From: CAWCON01 sp963797185
GTDB taxonomy: Bacteria > Patescibacteriota > Saccharimonadia > Saccharimonadales > UBA4665
Reading direction: 5' to 3'
Length of the DNA: 64,000 nucleotides
Assembly: GCA_963797185.1 (NCBI GenBank)
Contig: CAWCON010000003.1
Span: 372,001-436,000 of the forward strand
Numbering within the stretch: position 1 is the stretch's first letter; each line of letters begins with the position of its first letter. The position numbers and the translations under genes were made by a program. Below are positions 26,810 through 36,235 of the stretch, in pieces. The notes below the pieces were generated by a model, which was not told where the DNA came from, did no database searches, and worked only from the letters and a program-made list of their open reading frames with translations.

Positions 26810-27763
26810 ATGATAACTACCTCTCTTATTATCGTTAGTCTATTATTCGGGATATATTACGCACTGTCCTGCATGATCTTTGGTGTCAGTCTTTTGTATC
26901 TATGGAAGCCTCAAAACGAGACATTACTAAAGAAAAGGACCGATCTCAAATTATTCTCACCTTCTTGGAGCGTCATTGATATACTTTTATTCTTTAGTGT
27001 CGTATGTTACATGATTCTCTTTAACCACGACCTACCACACATCTCCGACCATCTCCTATCAATAATAATCATCGGCTTTGCCGCCATCATAATTCGTCTT
27101 TGTGCATCGGTTTATAATTTTTATTTTCGCAGGTCCAAGGAAATAACAGGATTGATTGCATGGATACTCCTGATAACCAACTTTATTATTCCGATTAGTC
27201 TTGGTCTACTTGGGATCTATTTTATTACCGGTATAATCTTTTGGCGAAGCCACAGCGATTTAATACTAAGCGTCACTCTTATTCTCGGCACTTTAGCTAA
27301 CGCCTTCGCCTACGCTTGGTTTTCTTTAAAACGATATACTCCGTATATATTCCGCCGCTTGTGCCATCTATGCGTAACGCTCTACTGTATTGTCGGTGCT
27401 ATTTTCTTACAGATAGCCATCAATCATTCACAAAGCCACTTACTAAGCATACCGTATGATATATACATTCTATTGATAGCCTCTCTCGCTATGGTTGAAC
27501 TCGGTGTTTGGCTACTCAAGAAAGAATACTTAATATGGTGGTTTCTGGCATCGACTGCAGTAGGCTCGCCTATTCTGTGGGCCCTTGCCAATCGTCCATT
27601 TATTTTGTATTCGAAAATAAGCTTATTCGATGCATATTGGGTAACAACGACGGCTAAAATAGTATGCGTTAGTCTTGTTATCTTTCTACTCTTACTCGTT
27701 AGCTGTTTTGTGGCATTTAACCATCTGTTGCCAGCGAGACTAAAGTTGCGGAAACTACTATAA
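26810..27763 (+). CDS. Polytopic membrane protein of unknown function
   Basis: A 317-residue protein with about eight hydrophobic segments spread over the full length and little soluble sequence between them. No transporter or enzyme motif is recognised. Short basic loops (for example after the first helix and near residue 105) suggest an ordinary inside-positive orientation. It stands alone between the FAD-dehydrogenase and NYN genes on the same strand, with an inverted repeat just upstream. Confidence 0.6.
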   Translation: MITTSLIIVSLLFGIYYALSCMIFGVSLLYLWKPQNETLLKKRTDLKLFSPSWSVIDILLFFSVVCYMILFNHDLPHISDHLLSIIIIGFAAIIIRLCASVYNFYFRRSKEITGLIAWILLITNFIIPISLGLLGIYFITGIIFWRSHSDLILSVTLILGTLANAFAYAWFSLKRYTPYIFRRLCHLCVTLYCIVGAIFLQIAINHSQSHLLSIPYDIYILLIASLAMVELGVWLLKKEYLIWWFLASTAVGSPILWALANRPFILYSKISLFDAYWVTTTAKIVCVSLVIFLLLLVSCFVAFNHLLPARLKLRKLL

Positions 27764-27793
27764 ATGTAACAATGCAAGGAGATTACGGATATA

Positions 27794-27822
27794 TTGCTAA
27801 TTATATGCGATTATGGTAAAAT
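27794..27822 (+). promoter_or_regulatory. Promoter of the NYN-domain gene, leaderless arrangement
   Basis: TTGCTA (27794-27799), 17 bases, then TGG-TAAAAT with the -10 box at 27817-27822. The ATG at 27829 falls at the expected transcription start, six bases on. Confidence 0.65.
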
Positions 27823-27828
27823 AACATT

Positions 27829-28362
27829 ATGACACAAGAAAAAACAAACTACGCGTTTATTGATAGTCAAAACCTCAACATGGCGACACAAAGCATGGGG
27901 TGGAACTTAGACTGGATTAAATTCCGCAACTTTCTACGACAAGAATATAGTGTTGAAGTTGCCTACTTATTTATTGGTTTCCTACCAGATAATCAAGATT
28001 TATACGCTTCACTTCAAAAGGCTGGCTACATTATTATCTTTAAACCGGTCAGAACCACAAAAGACGGTGTCAAAGGCAACATCGATGCCGAGTTGGTCCT
28101 CCAAGCTATGATTGATATCAATAATTACGAACAAGCCGTTATAGTTAGTGGCGACACCGACTTCTACTGCTTGGTCAGTTATCTTAACCAACACAACCGC
28201 TTAGCAAGCTTGATTGTACCGAACCAACGTCACATTAATCCTGTATTGATTGAAGCAGCCAAGGAACGAATCATTTATCTTAATGATATGCGGCGAGCAC
28301 TTGAATACAAACGTTATCGAAAACACGTCAACCATCCACCTACTGAAGATCAAAACCAATAG
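27829..28362 (+). CDS. NYN-domain (LabA/DUF88-type) putative ribonuclease
   Basis: A 177-residue PIN-like nuclease fold. The acidic site residues appear in order: AFIDSQNLN near the N-terminus, KGNIDAELVLQA in the middle and VSGDTDF as the third acidic motif. Members of the LabA/DUF88 group are Mg-dependent RNA-cleaving or RNA-binding proteins; the specific target is unknown. The mRNA is probably leaderless. Its stop lies directly against the stop of the convergent gene at 28363 with no gap. Confidence 0.85.
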   Translation: MTQEKTNYAFIDSQNLNMATQSMGWNLDWIKFRNFLRQEYSVEVAYLFIGFLPDNQDLYASLQKAGYIIIFKPVRTTKDGVKGNIDAELVLQAMIDINNYEQAVIVSGDTDFYCLVSYLNQHNRLASLIVPNQRHINPVLIEAAKERIIYLNDMRRALEYKRYRKHVNHPPTEDQNQ

Positions 28363-28971
28363 TTACTGATTAGAATTAAAAATCTCTGGATTCATGCGCC
28401 GAATATGAAGTAATTCTTTGCTGCCGTTAATGAACTGCCAACCACCGATAATAATAGCAGCCAACATAACAAAATATTTTCCATTAAAATGAACTGCAGT
28501 GCTTGGTATGGTAGGTTGGGGTTTATTTGAATGTATGAATTTTGCTATCAATTCGACAATTATTATGCCGACGATAACACACCCAAGGCCAAACACAATT
28601 TTTCTCGAAGCTTTCTTCCGTGCAGCCTTTAGCGCAGACTGATGTGCTTTGCGTTGTCTAATGGTAATTAACTTTATAAGTGTCTCGATTCGAGAATAAC
28701 TCTCGCCTCGTTTAGTAATGGCTCGATCAGCGAATTTTCTTGCGTTTTGATAATCACCTCGAAGAAAGTAAATACACGCTTGTATCTCAGCAATCTTATA
28801 GGCTAACTCTGCTGGAGATCTTTTATCATAATCACTATCAAGTTGCTGTAACTCACTAACGATTGTCTTAATTTTTATCGGGTCTGGACGTGATGAACGA
28901 AGCTCTTGGTTAACTGCGTCGTTAATACGCGCTAGACGTGTTTTGTAGTCACTATTAGTTGTTGCCACCAT
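28363..28971 (-). CDS. Membrane protein with a helical N-terminal domain, unknown function
   Basis: A 202-residue protein. The first 115 residues are charged and helical, with alanine and tyrosine spacing (AELAYKIAEIQACIYFLRGDY) resembling a tetratricopeptide-like pair. Two hydrophobic segments follow near residues 128-147 and 168-185. No catalytic motif is seen. It may present a soluble helical domain at the membrane. Confidence 0.55.
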   Translation of the reverse strand: MVATTNSDYKTRLARINDAVNQELRSSRPDPIKIKTIVSELQQLDSDYDKRSPAELAYKIAEIQACIYFLRGDYQNARKFADRAITKRGESYSRIETLIKLITIRQRKAHQSALKAARKKASRKIVFGLGCVIVGIIIVELIAKFIHSNKPQPTIPSTAVHFNGKYFVMLAAIIIGGWQFINGSKELLHIRRMNPEIFNSNQ

Positions 28972-29064
28972 GCCTATTGCTCATAGTAGACCAATAGAGT
29001 GGCTATTACCATATTTTTTTACTATTAAATTTGTTACATAGATGTTAATATAGTTTAGCTCTGA

Positions 29065-30138
29065 ATGTATAAAACAAAAATCACTACAGATAGAAATCGT
29101 TCAAGAAAAACGCCAGTAACGAAGAGTTATCATACTAGTCAGCTCAGACACACGCCGGCAGACCGACACTCCTCGAAGCGGTTAAAAGTTTTTTTTGTTA
29201 TTGTGGTACTTTTTTTTGGTATAGCTGGGATTTCAAAGCTTGATAACAAGTTATCAGCGCAGGCTATACCTGAAATAAGATCTGGTATTAACGGCTACTG
29301 CCTAGACGTACATAATAATACTCCGCCCCCTAATGCAGTCGTTGATACGTGGTCATGCAATAACAGCCCGGCCCAAGACTGGACAATAAGTGGCAGTGCT
29401 ATTCGTCACAGTAATAACGGGTGTCTCGACGTTGATAACGGCAATAAAGTGGTGCTGAATCAGTGTAGCGGTTCCGCGAGTCAATCGTGGACAGAAGCAA
29501 TTGGGGGCTATGAAAACACTACTAGTGGTCTCTGTCTGCATGTGCCAAACTACACAACGAACATTCAACTCGATATATCTTCCTGCGATCAGCTAACAAA
29601 AGCTAGCGAAACATGGACAGCAGAAGTTTCGCGCGATTCAGATCAAGCTAGTACCTCTTCGTCCCCGTGTACAAGTGGGACTGAAGGAGAAAAAGTAGCC
29701 TGTGAGGCTGCCACACAGTGGTCACTATGGCAATCAGTCAGCCCTTCACACGAGACATTACTAACAAATTACACTGATGGCAATGCATACGAAGAATGGT
29801 GTGCCGATTTTGTTAGTTACATCTACTCCCAAGCTGGCTACCCTTTCACTCAAGGCGAACGAAATGGTTGGGATGAGTATGACGCCAATAACATTCAATA
29901 CATGGGTTTTACGTGGCATCCTGCGAGTGGTTATACTCCCCAACCCGGTGACGTGGCCTTCTTTAATTACCCCGGCGGACATGTTGAAATAGTTGCTGTT
30001 GGTGGAGAAAAGCCAATCTTCATTTATGGGGACTCCGCAACCACTGACCCAACAACCAATAACGGACAGATGGATGAAAATAGTCTAACCAGTGATGGAT
30101 CTCTCGGCCAACTGACATACTACCTCTCACCCAATTAA
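29065..30138 (+). CDS. Secreted CHAP-domain peptidoglycan hydrolase with ricin-type lectin domain
   Basis: A 357-residue exported protein. A basic N-terminus and membrane segment (about residues 45-62) form a signal or anchor. Residues about 75-190 are a ricin B-type trefoil lectin with repeated QxW units (QDWTI, QSWTE). Residues about 205-350 are a CHAP amidase: EWCADFVSYIYSQ holds the catalytic cysteine and GGHVEIVAV the histidine. CHAP enzymes cut peptidoglycan cross-links or amide bonds, and the lectin part should hold the enzyme on a glycan surface. It could act on the cell's own wall or on a neighbouring cell; this cannot be decided from sequence. Confidence 0.85.
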   Translation: MYKTKITTDRNRSRKTPVTKSYHTSQLRHTPADRHSSKRLKVFFVIVVLFFGIAGISKLDNKLSAQAIPEIRSGINGYCLDVHNNTPPPNAVVDTWSCNNSPAQDWTISGSAIRHSNNGCLDVDNGNKVVLNQCSGSASQSWTEAIGGYENTTSGLCLHVPNYTTNIQLDISSCDQLTKASETWTAEVSRDSDQASTSSSPCTSGTEGEKVACEAATQWSLWQSVSPSHETLLTNYTDGNAYEEWCADFVSYIYSQAGYPFTQGERNGWDEYDANNIQYMGFTWHPASGYTPQPGDVAFFNYPGGHVEIVAVGGEKPIFIYGDSATTDPTTNNGQMDENSLTSDGSLGQLTYYLSPN

Positions 30139-30195
30139 ATCTAAACTAATTATTTCCAGCGAATATATAGGGGATCGATTGCTATACTGTGAGGT

Positions 30196-30381
30196 ATGGG
30201 GGCAGATATTACTTACCAAACCATCTTTGAGTTAGCCAAACAAAAAACTTGGTCTGCGGATTATACTTATATACTAACGGACACTCAGGTCACGCCTGAC
30301 GAGCTTGATATGCGCCACGGGAAAATTAATACTAGCCTTATTAAGGAACTGGTGCCCTCACGGAAGAAGCGAGCCAACTGA
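30196..30381 (+). CDS. Small hypothetical protein
   Basis: A possible 61-residue product with a basic end (SRKKRAN). No family is recognised. It follows the CHAP gene by 57 bases and overlaps the 3' end of cyoE on the other strand by 24 bases. A -10-like TATACT lies about nine bases upstream of the ATG. Evidence for translation is limited. Confidence 0.35.
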   Translation: MGADITYQTIFELAKQKTWSADYTYILTDTQVTPDELDMRHGKINTSLIKELVPSRKKRAN

Positions 30382-31218
30382 CAACATAATTGATAATGAA
30401 AGAATAATAATCAAAGAAAACAAAAACATTTTCTTTGCCCATTTCTTATCATTATTCTTAAAACCTTTCAGTCCCAACCAAAACCAGCATAATCCTAGCG
30501 TTACCATGACAATTACATACACAATTCCACTGTAGCCAAAAATCGTTAAGGCAATATTGGCCAAAATAAATCCTACAATATAAATAAGAATCTGGATCTT
30601 AGTATGACGAACCCCTTTAACAACAGGCAATACTGGAAGCTTGGCGGCTGTGTAATCACTAAGTCTATTAAGTGCAATCGCGTAGAAATGTGGCATTTGC
30701 CAAAATACTAAGATCAAGAACAGTAACAGAGCGCCAACGTTAAAGTGATCAGTCACAGCACAGTACCCGGCAACCACTGGAGCAGCCCCAGCAATACTGC
30801 CAACTGCCGTACCATGGATTGACCGGCGTTTAAAATAGCCATAAACAAAAACGTATACAAGAAATGCGATTAGTCCTATAACTAGGGTCAATATATTAAC
30901 GTAAACGTACAGCAAGACGACACCAATTAAACCTAGTATTGAGGCATAAGTAAGAGCAGCCTTTCCTGAGATAGTACCGGTTGCAGTCGCTCGCTTTCTT
31001 GTCCGAGCCATCGCCTTATCAATATCTCGATCAATATAGTTATTAAAGACGCAAGCCGAAGCGATAATCAGCGAAGCTCCCAGTATAGTTGCCAACAAAA
31101 CCCAGTAATGAATGTGACCTTTTGAGGCAAGCAAAAAACCACCGGCCGTAGTAATGATATTACCGTAGATAATACCCGGTTTAGTGAGTGTGTAGTATTT
31201 CTTTAACGCAGGATTCAC
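30358..31218 (-). CDS. cyoE: Protoheme IX farnesyltransferase
   Basis: A 286-residue UbiA-superfamily membrane enzyme with about nine helices. The prenyl-diphosphate site is NNYIDRDIDKAMARTRKR (about residues 62-79) and a second acidic loop follows in LNRLSDYTAAKLPVL. It converts heme B to heme O for the Cyo oxidase. The gene is last in cyoABCDE and its start overlaps the cyoD stop by one base. Presence of a dedicated heme O synthase supports a genuinely working o-type oxidase. Confidence 0.95.
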   Translation of the reverse strand: MNPALKKYYTLTKPGIIYGNIITTAGGFLLASKGHIHYWVLLATILGASLIIASACVFNNYIDRDIDKAMARTRKRATATGTISGKAALTYASILGLIGVVLLYVYVNILTLVIGLIAFLVYVFVYGYFKRRSIHGTAVGSIAGAAPVVAGYCAVTDHFNVGALLLFLILVFWQMPHFYAIALNRLSDYTAAKLPVLPVVKGVRHTKIQILIYIVGFILANIALTIFGYSGIVYVIVMVTLGLCWFWLGLKGFKNNDKKWAKKMFLFSLIIILSLSIMLSVGSLLP

Positions 31219-31598
31219 TAAAAGCCGCCGCCTTGATCATTCATATATTGATCCATCTGCTGCGGCGTCATACGGTAGTTAAGGTTGTTCATTATCCATA
31301 AGGAGCCAAATACCAATATCAACACAACCATTACCATAAATAAGAAAACAAACAATTTCCAGCGTGGCTTTGTCTCCTTGCCCAAATGAAGAAAGAAGAC
31401 AATTTGGACAATAAATTGGACCAAGGCAAGGCCAATAATAGCTGCCACAATTGTAGATCGATCGGTATATCGATGACTGATAACAAGCAAATAAGCAATC
31501 AGAGTAAGAACTACTGACGATACAAACCCTACAATGTATGAGCGCAGCGTACCATGCTCAGAATCGTGTATTGATACGGTAGTAGAAGTTTTACTCAT
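31218..31598 (-). CDS. cyoD: Cytochrome o ubiquinol oxidase subunit IV
   Basis: A 126-residue protein with three membrane helices (about 18-40, 50-72 and 80-102), the usual CyoD layout. The helix-two segment ALVQFIVQIVFFLHLG with the conserved HLG and a following basic residue fits subunit IV. It helps assemble the CuB site. It overlaps cyoC by four bases. Confidence 0.9.
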   Translation of the reverse strand: MSKTSTTVSIHDSEHGTLRSYIVGFVSSVVLTLIAYLLVISHRYTDRSTIVAAIIGLALVQFIVQIVFFLHLGKETKPRWKLFVFLFMVMVVLILVFGSLWIMNNLNYRMTPQQMDQYMNDQGGGF

Positions 31599-32209
31599 AT
31601 ACCGAGAGCCCCCATTAGATAAACGATTGTAAATATAAAGATCCAGATTACATCTAAGAAGTGCCAGAAAATACTTAGCATTGTTAGTCGGCGAATATTA
31701 CCCTTCGTAAGACCATGGCTCCAGACTTTTGCCATTAATACGATCATCCATAATAGCCCAATGGTTATATGGAGACCATGAGTACCAACCAATGTAAAAA
31801 ATGCCGACAAGAAACCGCTTCTGCGCCAGCTATCGCCCATCACTGTCAGATGTCTGAAATCGGATAACTCCATAATTAGAAAAGCGAGTCCTAATAAAAA
31901 GGAAATGCCATACCAGAATAAGACCTTATTCTTCTGTTTGCTCCTCATTGATAACATAGCCAGACCACAGGTAAAGCTACTGCTTAGCAGGAGCATTGTT
32001 TCTGTTAATACGTACGGCAAACTGAATATTTCCCGACCTGATGGCCCACCGAAAGTATTTTTATGAAGGACAGCATACGTGGCAAACAAACTAGCAAATA
32101 AAATACAGTCAGTCATGATATAAATCCAAAAACCAAATATTGTCTTTGTATTGGTGTCAGTATCTGGTTGGTGATAATTAAGTTGGACTGTTGGGATTGG
32201 TTCGTTCAT
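31595..32209 (-). CDS. cyoC: Cytochrome o ubiquinol oxidase subunit III
   Basis: A 204-residue protein with five membrane helices. The conserved FWIYIMTDCILFASLFATY opens the core, and VGTHGLHITIGLLWM is the usual subunit III signature after helix three. It supports the catalytic subunit. Overlaps of four bases with cyoB and cyoD show translational coupling. Confidence 0.94.
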   Translation of the reverse strand: MNEPIPTVQLNYHQPDTDTNTKTIFGFWIYIMTDCILFASLFATYAVLHKNTFGGPSGREIFSLPYVLTETMLLLSSSFTCGLAMLSMRSKQKNKVLFWYGISFLLGLAFLIMELSDFRHLTVMGDSWRRSGFLSAFFTLVGTHGLHITIGLLWMIVLMAKVWSHGLTKGNIRRLTMLSIFWHFLDVIWIFIFTIVYLMGALGI

Positions 32210-34207
32210 GCGTACCGCCTATTTTTGACTGCCGCGTTTTCAATGGCTTCAATCTCACTGGCTTTTACTACATATTCAGTGTCATCACTCGTTGTTCTAA
32301 TAATAATGGTCACGATGCAACCAAGAAGCATAATGAGAGCAAGAATCCAGATATGCCAGATCATCGCAAAACCAAATGCCAAACTCAGTCCACCAATAAT
32401 AACGCTAGCAGAAGAATTCTTTGGCATAATAATATCTTCATAGACTACTTTATCGGTATTTGCCGTCGCTTGCCTGGTCTTTTTCATCGCCCAAAATGGA
32501 TCACGATCATTAACAACCGGAGCTATAGCGAAGTTATAAAACGGTGGCGGAGATGTTGTTGACCATTCAAGCGTTCTACCGTTCCAAGGATCACCCGTTT
32601 TATCTTGAGTCTTATGTCGTTGAATAATACTGACTATGATTTGCAAAAACGTCAAAGCGGCACCACAGGCGATAACAACAGCACCGATACCGGCAACGAT
32701 AAATAATGGTTGCCAACCCGATGCTACCGAGTAATGATCGATACGCCGAGTTGCTCCCATTAAGCCAAGTATGTATAGCGGTATAAACGCCAACAGAAAA
32801 CCTATAAACCAACACCAGAACGAATATCTACCAAGTTTTTCGTTTAATTTGAAGCCGAAGAATTTCGGAAACCAGTAATTGATGCCAGCAAAATAACCAA
32901 ATAAGACTCCTCCAACAATCATCGTATGGAAGTGAGCCACGAGAAACAAACTATTGTGTAATTGAAAGTCAGCCGGAGGAATTGCAAGCACTACACCAGC
33001 TACACCGCCAACCGTAAAAAGACCGACAAAACCCAAGAACCAAAACATGGGATTCTTGAAGCTAATCCTGCCTCTAAACATAGTCGCCAACCAGTTAAAT
33101 ATTTTTACCCCTGTTGGAATTGCGATAACCATTGTCATAATCCCAAAAAATCCGTTGACGTCTGCACCAGCACCCATTGTGAAAAAATGATGCAGCCATA
33201 CACTAAACGACAGCACAGTTATAGCTCCAAGCGCCCAGACCATGGTCGTGTATCCAAACAAACGTTTTCGGCGAAAACGTCGCCACAACCTCTGAGTAAA
33301 CACCAAATGCCGGCAAGATCAATATATATACTTCCGGATGGCCCCATGCCCAAATCAGGTTAATATACATCATCATGTTGCCTCCCCCAGAAGCTGTGAA
33401 GAAATTGGTGCCAATGGTTCTGTCCAAAAAAAGTAGCGTGAGAGTAACTGTCAAAATTGGGAAAGCGAAAATCACCAGTAGCATAGCGCATAAGACACTC
33501 CAAACAAACATCGGCATTTTCATAAGGGACATACCGGCACACCGCATTTTCACTATCGTCGCAGTAAAATTAACCCCCGATAATAGGCTGCCAATACCAG
33601 CAATTTGTAAACTCCATATCCAGTAATCCACACCAACACCCGGACTGTACTGTAATTCAGATAACGGTGGATATGCCAACCAGCCAGCAGCAGAAAAGTC
33701 TCCAATACCAAGCGAAAGATTCACCAGTATCATACCTGCTGCAAATAGCCAAAAGCTGGTCAGGTTTAGAAATGGAAAAGCTACGTCACGAGAGCCAATC
33801 TGCAATGGTAGAACTAAGTTAATCAGTCCAAACATCAAACCCATGCCGACAAAAAAGATCATAATTGTACCGTGAGCAGAGAAGATTTGCTGAAAAGTAC
33901 TCGATGACATAATACCGTTTGAAGCTCCTACTGAAGTTGCCTGTTGAGCCCTCAATAATAAAGCATCTGAGCCACCCCGCACTAGCATAACTAGGGCTAC
34001 GACAATATACATAACACCAATCTTCTTTGGGTCAACTGAAGTGAGCCATTCTTTCCATAGCCATTTCCAGCGTTTCGTAAAAGTTAAGAATGCTCCGATA
34101 GCCAACACGATCAATACCATAGATACTGCGGCTCCGGCAGTTAACTTGTCGGTAGGGAAAACATGTAGATTTAATCTACCCAGCAAATTCGCAACGGTGT
34201 TCATCAC
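32206..34207 (-). CDS. cyoB: Cytochrome o ubiquinol oxidase subunit I, with one frameshift
   Basis: Two frames join to about 666 residues, the normal CyoB length. Heme-copper ligands are all present: HGTIMIFF, WAWGHPEVYIL (CuB histidine and cross-linked tyrosine), WLHHFFT (two CuB histidines) and AHFHTMIVGG (heme ligands). About fifteen helices are seen. The frame breaks at 33270-33271, where one C too many on the minus strand separates EVVATFS from RKRLFGYTTMVWAL; removing it restores the usual motif. A sequencing error is the simplest cause. It reduces O2 with electrons from quinol and pumps protons. Confidence 0.94.
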
Positions 34208-35133
34208 ATCGACATCCCTTGCATCTGGTTTGAAGAGTCAGTCTGATAGGCACCGCTCATTGACATACTCTGACCACTTTGAGCGACGTATTTATCGATA
34301 ATCGAATAATAAAGGTTACTATCAGCTAGTGAGTAGTAGGAAGGTGGATTATTTTCACTTGGCTGCATTAACTTATCATACTGCTGAAGACCTAATTTCG
34401 TTGACGAATGTTTGGTAGCCATTAACCAATTTTGAAATGTTTGGGCTGATGTCGATTTTGCAGTAAATGTCATCCCGGCAAATCCTTTACCACTAATATT
34501 GGCTGATGAGCCATCAAATGAACCCTGACTACTCGCCAAAAGATGCAATTGGGTTGACATACCAGGCATCGCATATATTTGACCGCCAAGTTGAGGAATC
34601 CAAAATGAATTCATGGGTGCATCAGAAGTTATCTCAAAATCAAGAGGTGTATTCTCGGGAAACTCAAATAAGTTAACTGACGCGACATTTTGCTGGGGAT
34701 ATATAAACAGCCACTTCCAGTCGAGAGCAACAACCTGAATAGTGAGCGGTTTATTTTTTGAGACAATCGGTCGGTAGGGATCAAGGGTGTGAGAACTCCT
34801 CCACGTTATAACTGCCAGTATTAAAATTATAATCGAAGGTACAATCCACCAGATGGTCTCAGCAATTCTATTACCAGATAAATTTGGAGAATACTTTGCC
34901 TTTGTGTTGCCTTCCCTATATCGAACAGCAAAAATTATTGCCAGACTATACACCGGAATGACTACGATCAGTGATAAAGCGAGTGCTGTATAGATTAAAT
35001 TGCGTTCTTGGCGAGCAATTGGCCCTTTGGGGTTGAGTACTTGTATGTTGTTTCCGTGTAAGTAAGCCACGGCCATAACCAGCACAACAATAATAAGTAA
35101 ACATAAAGCTCCGATTTTGTATTTCTTACTCAT
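34204..35133 (-). CDS. cyoA: Cytochrome o ubiquinol oxidase subunit II
   Basis: A 309-residue subunit with an N-terminal hydrophobic segment (about 7-25), two membrane helices (about 45-70 and 90-110) and an external cupredoxin domain. The site that binds CuA in cytochrome c oxidases is replaced: the region SSANISGKGFAGM has no cysteine or histidine ligands, marking a quinol oxidase. The usual DWKWLFIYP and PMNSFWIPQLGGQIYAMPGM segments are present. The N-terminus lacks a lipobox-type cysteine in the expected place, except Cys11 inside the first helix. A methionine- and serine-rich tail ends the protein. It is first in the operon. Confidence 0.95.
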   Translation of the reverse strand: MSKKYKIGALCLLIIVVLVMAVAYLHGNNIQVLNPKGPIARQERNLIYTALALSLIVVIPVYSLAIIFAVRYREGNTKAKYSPNLSGNRIAETIWWIVPSIIILILAVITWRSSHTLDPYRPIVSKNKPLTIQVVALDWKWLFIYPQQNVASVNLFEFPENTPLDFEITSDAPMNSFWIPQLGGQIYAMPGMSTQLHLLASSQGSFDGSSANISGKGFAGMTFTAKSTSAQTFQNWLMATKHSSTKLGLQQYDKLMQPSENNPPSYYSLADSNLYYSIIDKYVAQSGQSMSMSGAYQTDSSNQMQGMSM

Positions 35134-35276
35134 CTGTCAGCTTTCTCGTATATAGAGCATCTTCCACATTCCCATGTTTACGTTAATCACCCAATCAACA
35201 TAACCGTTACCTCTAATATATCATTATTAGACTTAACTATCTATCTGGGGTAAGAATTATGTTGGAGAGAGGATAA

Positions 35277-35561
35277 CTATTTATCAAGCAAGGTTTTTGG
35301 TTTCGCAAAACTAAGACCATATTCAAGCGCAATAATAGTAAAGATAATCGTTAATGAGCTAAGACAGGCACCTGTGAGAGGAGCTTTTGCTACAAATACG
35401 AGAGCAACACCACTGGACACGAGGGCGAAGCCTAGACCTTCAACAAAGTGACGGCCAGTTTTCGGGTTTATTCGTTTTGTTATTACTGCAACAAATCTAA
35501 TGACGAAACTCAAGACAAGCAGGGCACCAAGAGAGATGTGTAGAATCAAAAGATAAATCAT
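35277..35561 (-). CDS. Small membrane protein, unknown
   Basis: A 94-residue protein with three hydrophobic helices (about 4-26, 42-60 and 64-84) and short basic loops. No family is recognised with confidence. It lies upstream of cyoA on the same strand, 143 bases away, so it may or may not be part of the oxidase unit. Confidence 0.55.
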   Translation of the reverse strand: MIYLLILHISLGALLVLSFVIRFVAVITKRINPKTGRHFVEGLGFALVSSGVALVFVAKAPLTGACLSSLTIIFTIIALEYGLSFAKPKTLLDK

Positions 35562-35626
35562 AGTAATTATTATACTGGGATTTTAAAGTGAGTAAAGCTA
35601 GTTACGCTTAGCATGGATATCATTTA

Positions 35627-36211
35627 TTACGAGCGCTGTATAAAGCGGTTGATATGGAAACTGCCGATAGTGAGAGCATACCCAATACTAATATTATGAC
35701 CGACTGTAGGGATAGTCGCTTCAGTTGTTCTCTCGATTAACGTATCCATGATAGGAACTTTATTATCCCATAATGGATGTATCGATAAAATCTTTTCCCT
35801 CTCAAGGTTGGTTAACTGTTTTAGTGAATCCGATAATAATTTCATCGACCCTTCAAAAGCAGGATTGTGGTGAAATGTGTCTTGAGAAATAGTCTGAGGG
35901 TTTTGGATTTTGCCGCAAATACAAACGACGCTTGCTATAGCGGTTTTGCGTTTAACAAATGCATTGAGTACCGCACTTGCGCCAGCACTCGTACCCACTA
36001 ATGACAAAGTTACGTTTGGAGCGTTCAGTGAGTCTATAAGATCTATGATTCGTTTTAACTTACGATCAAATAGCTCGCCATCACTCCAACCAACTGCGTG
36101 GTAATGAACGATAAGCCCATACACTTTCCAGCAACGTAAGGCTACATCCTGACCATGACTACTTCCGTCTCCAAGACCTGGAATATAAATAACATGCCTT
36201 GTACGATCCAT
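35627..36211 (-). CDS. Alpha/beta-hydrolase-fold protein
   Basis: A 194-residue protein starting with RHVIYIPGLGDG, the first strand and oxyanion region. The nucleophile elbow is VGTSAGASAVL (about residues 73-83), a good G-x-S-x-G with active serine. A late histidine in TVGHNIS fits the catalytic triad. Substrate is unknown. It is cytosolic, with no signal peptide. Confidence 0.75.
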   Translation of the reverse strand: MDRTRHVIYIPGLGDGSSHGQDVALRCWKVYGLIVHYHAVGWSDGELFDRKLKRIIDLIDSLNAPNVTLSLVGTSAGASAVLNAFVKRKTAIASVVCICGKIQNPQTISQDTFHHNPAFEGSMKLLSDSLKQLTNLEREKILSIHPLWDNKVPIMDTLIERTTEATIPTVGHNISIGYALTIGSFHINRFIQRS

Positions 36212-36235
36212 CAGATTAATTCACGTATAGTATTA

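Noticed and set aside
23774..34207. Programmed ribosomal frameshifting in ndh and cyoB
   Set aside because: No slippery heptamer with a downstream structure was recognised, and the shifts need different directions. A single-base error explains each.
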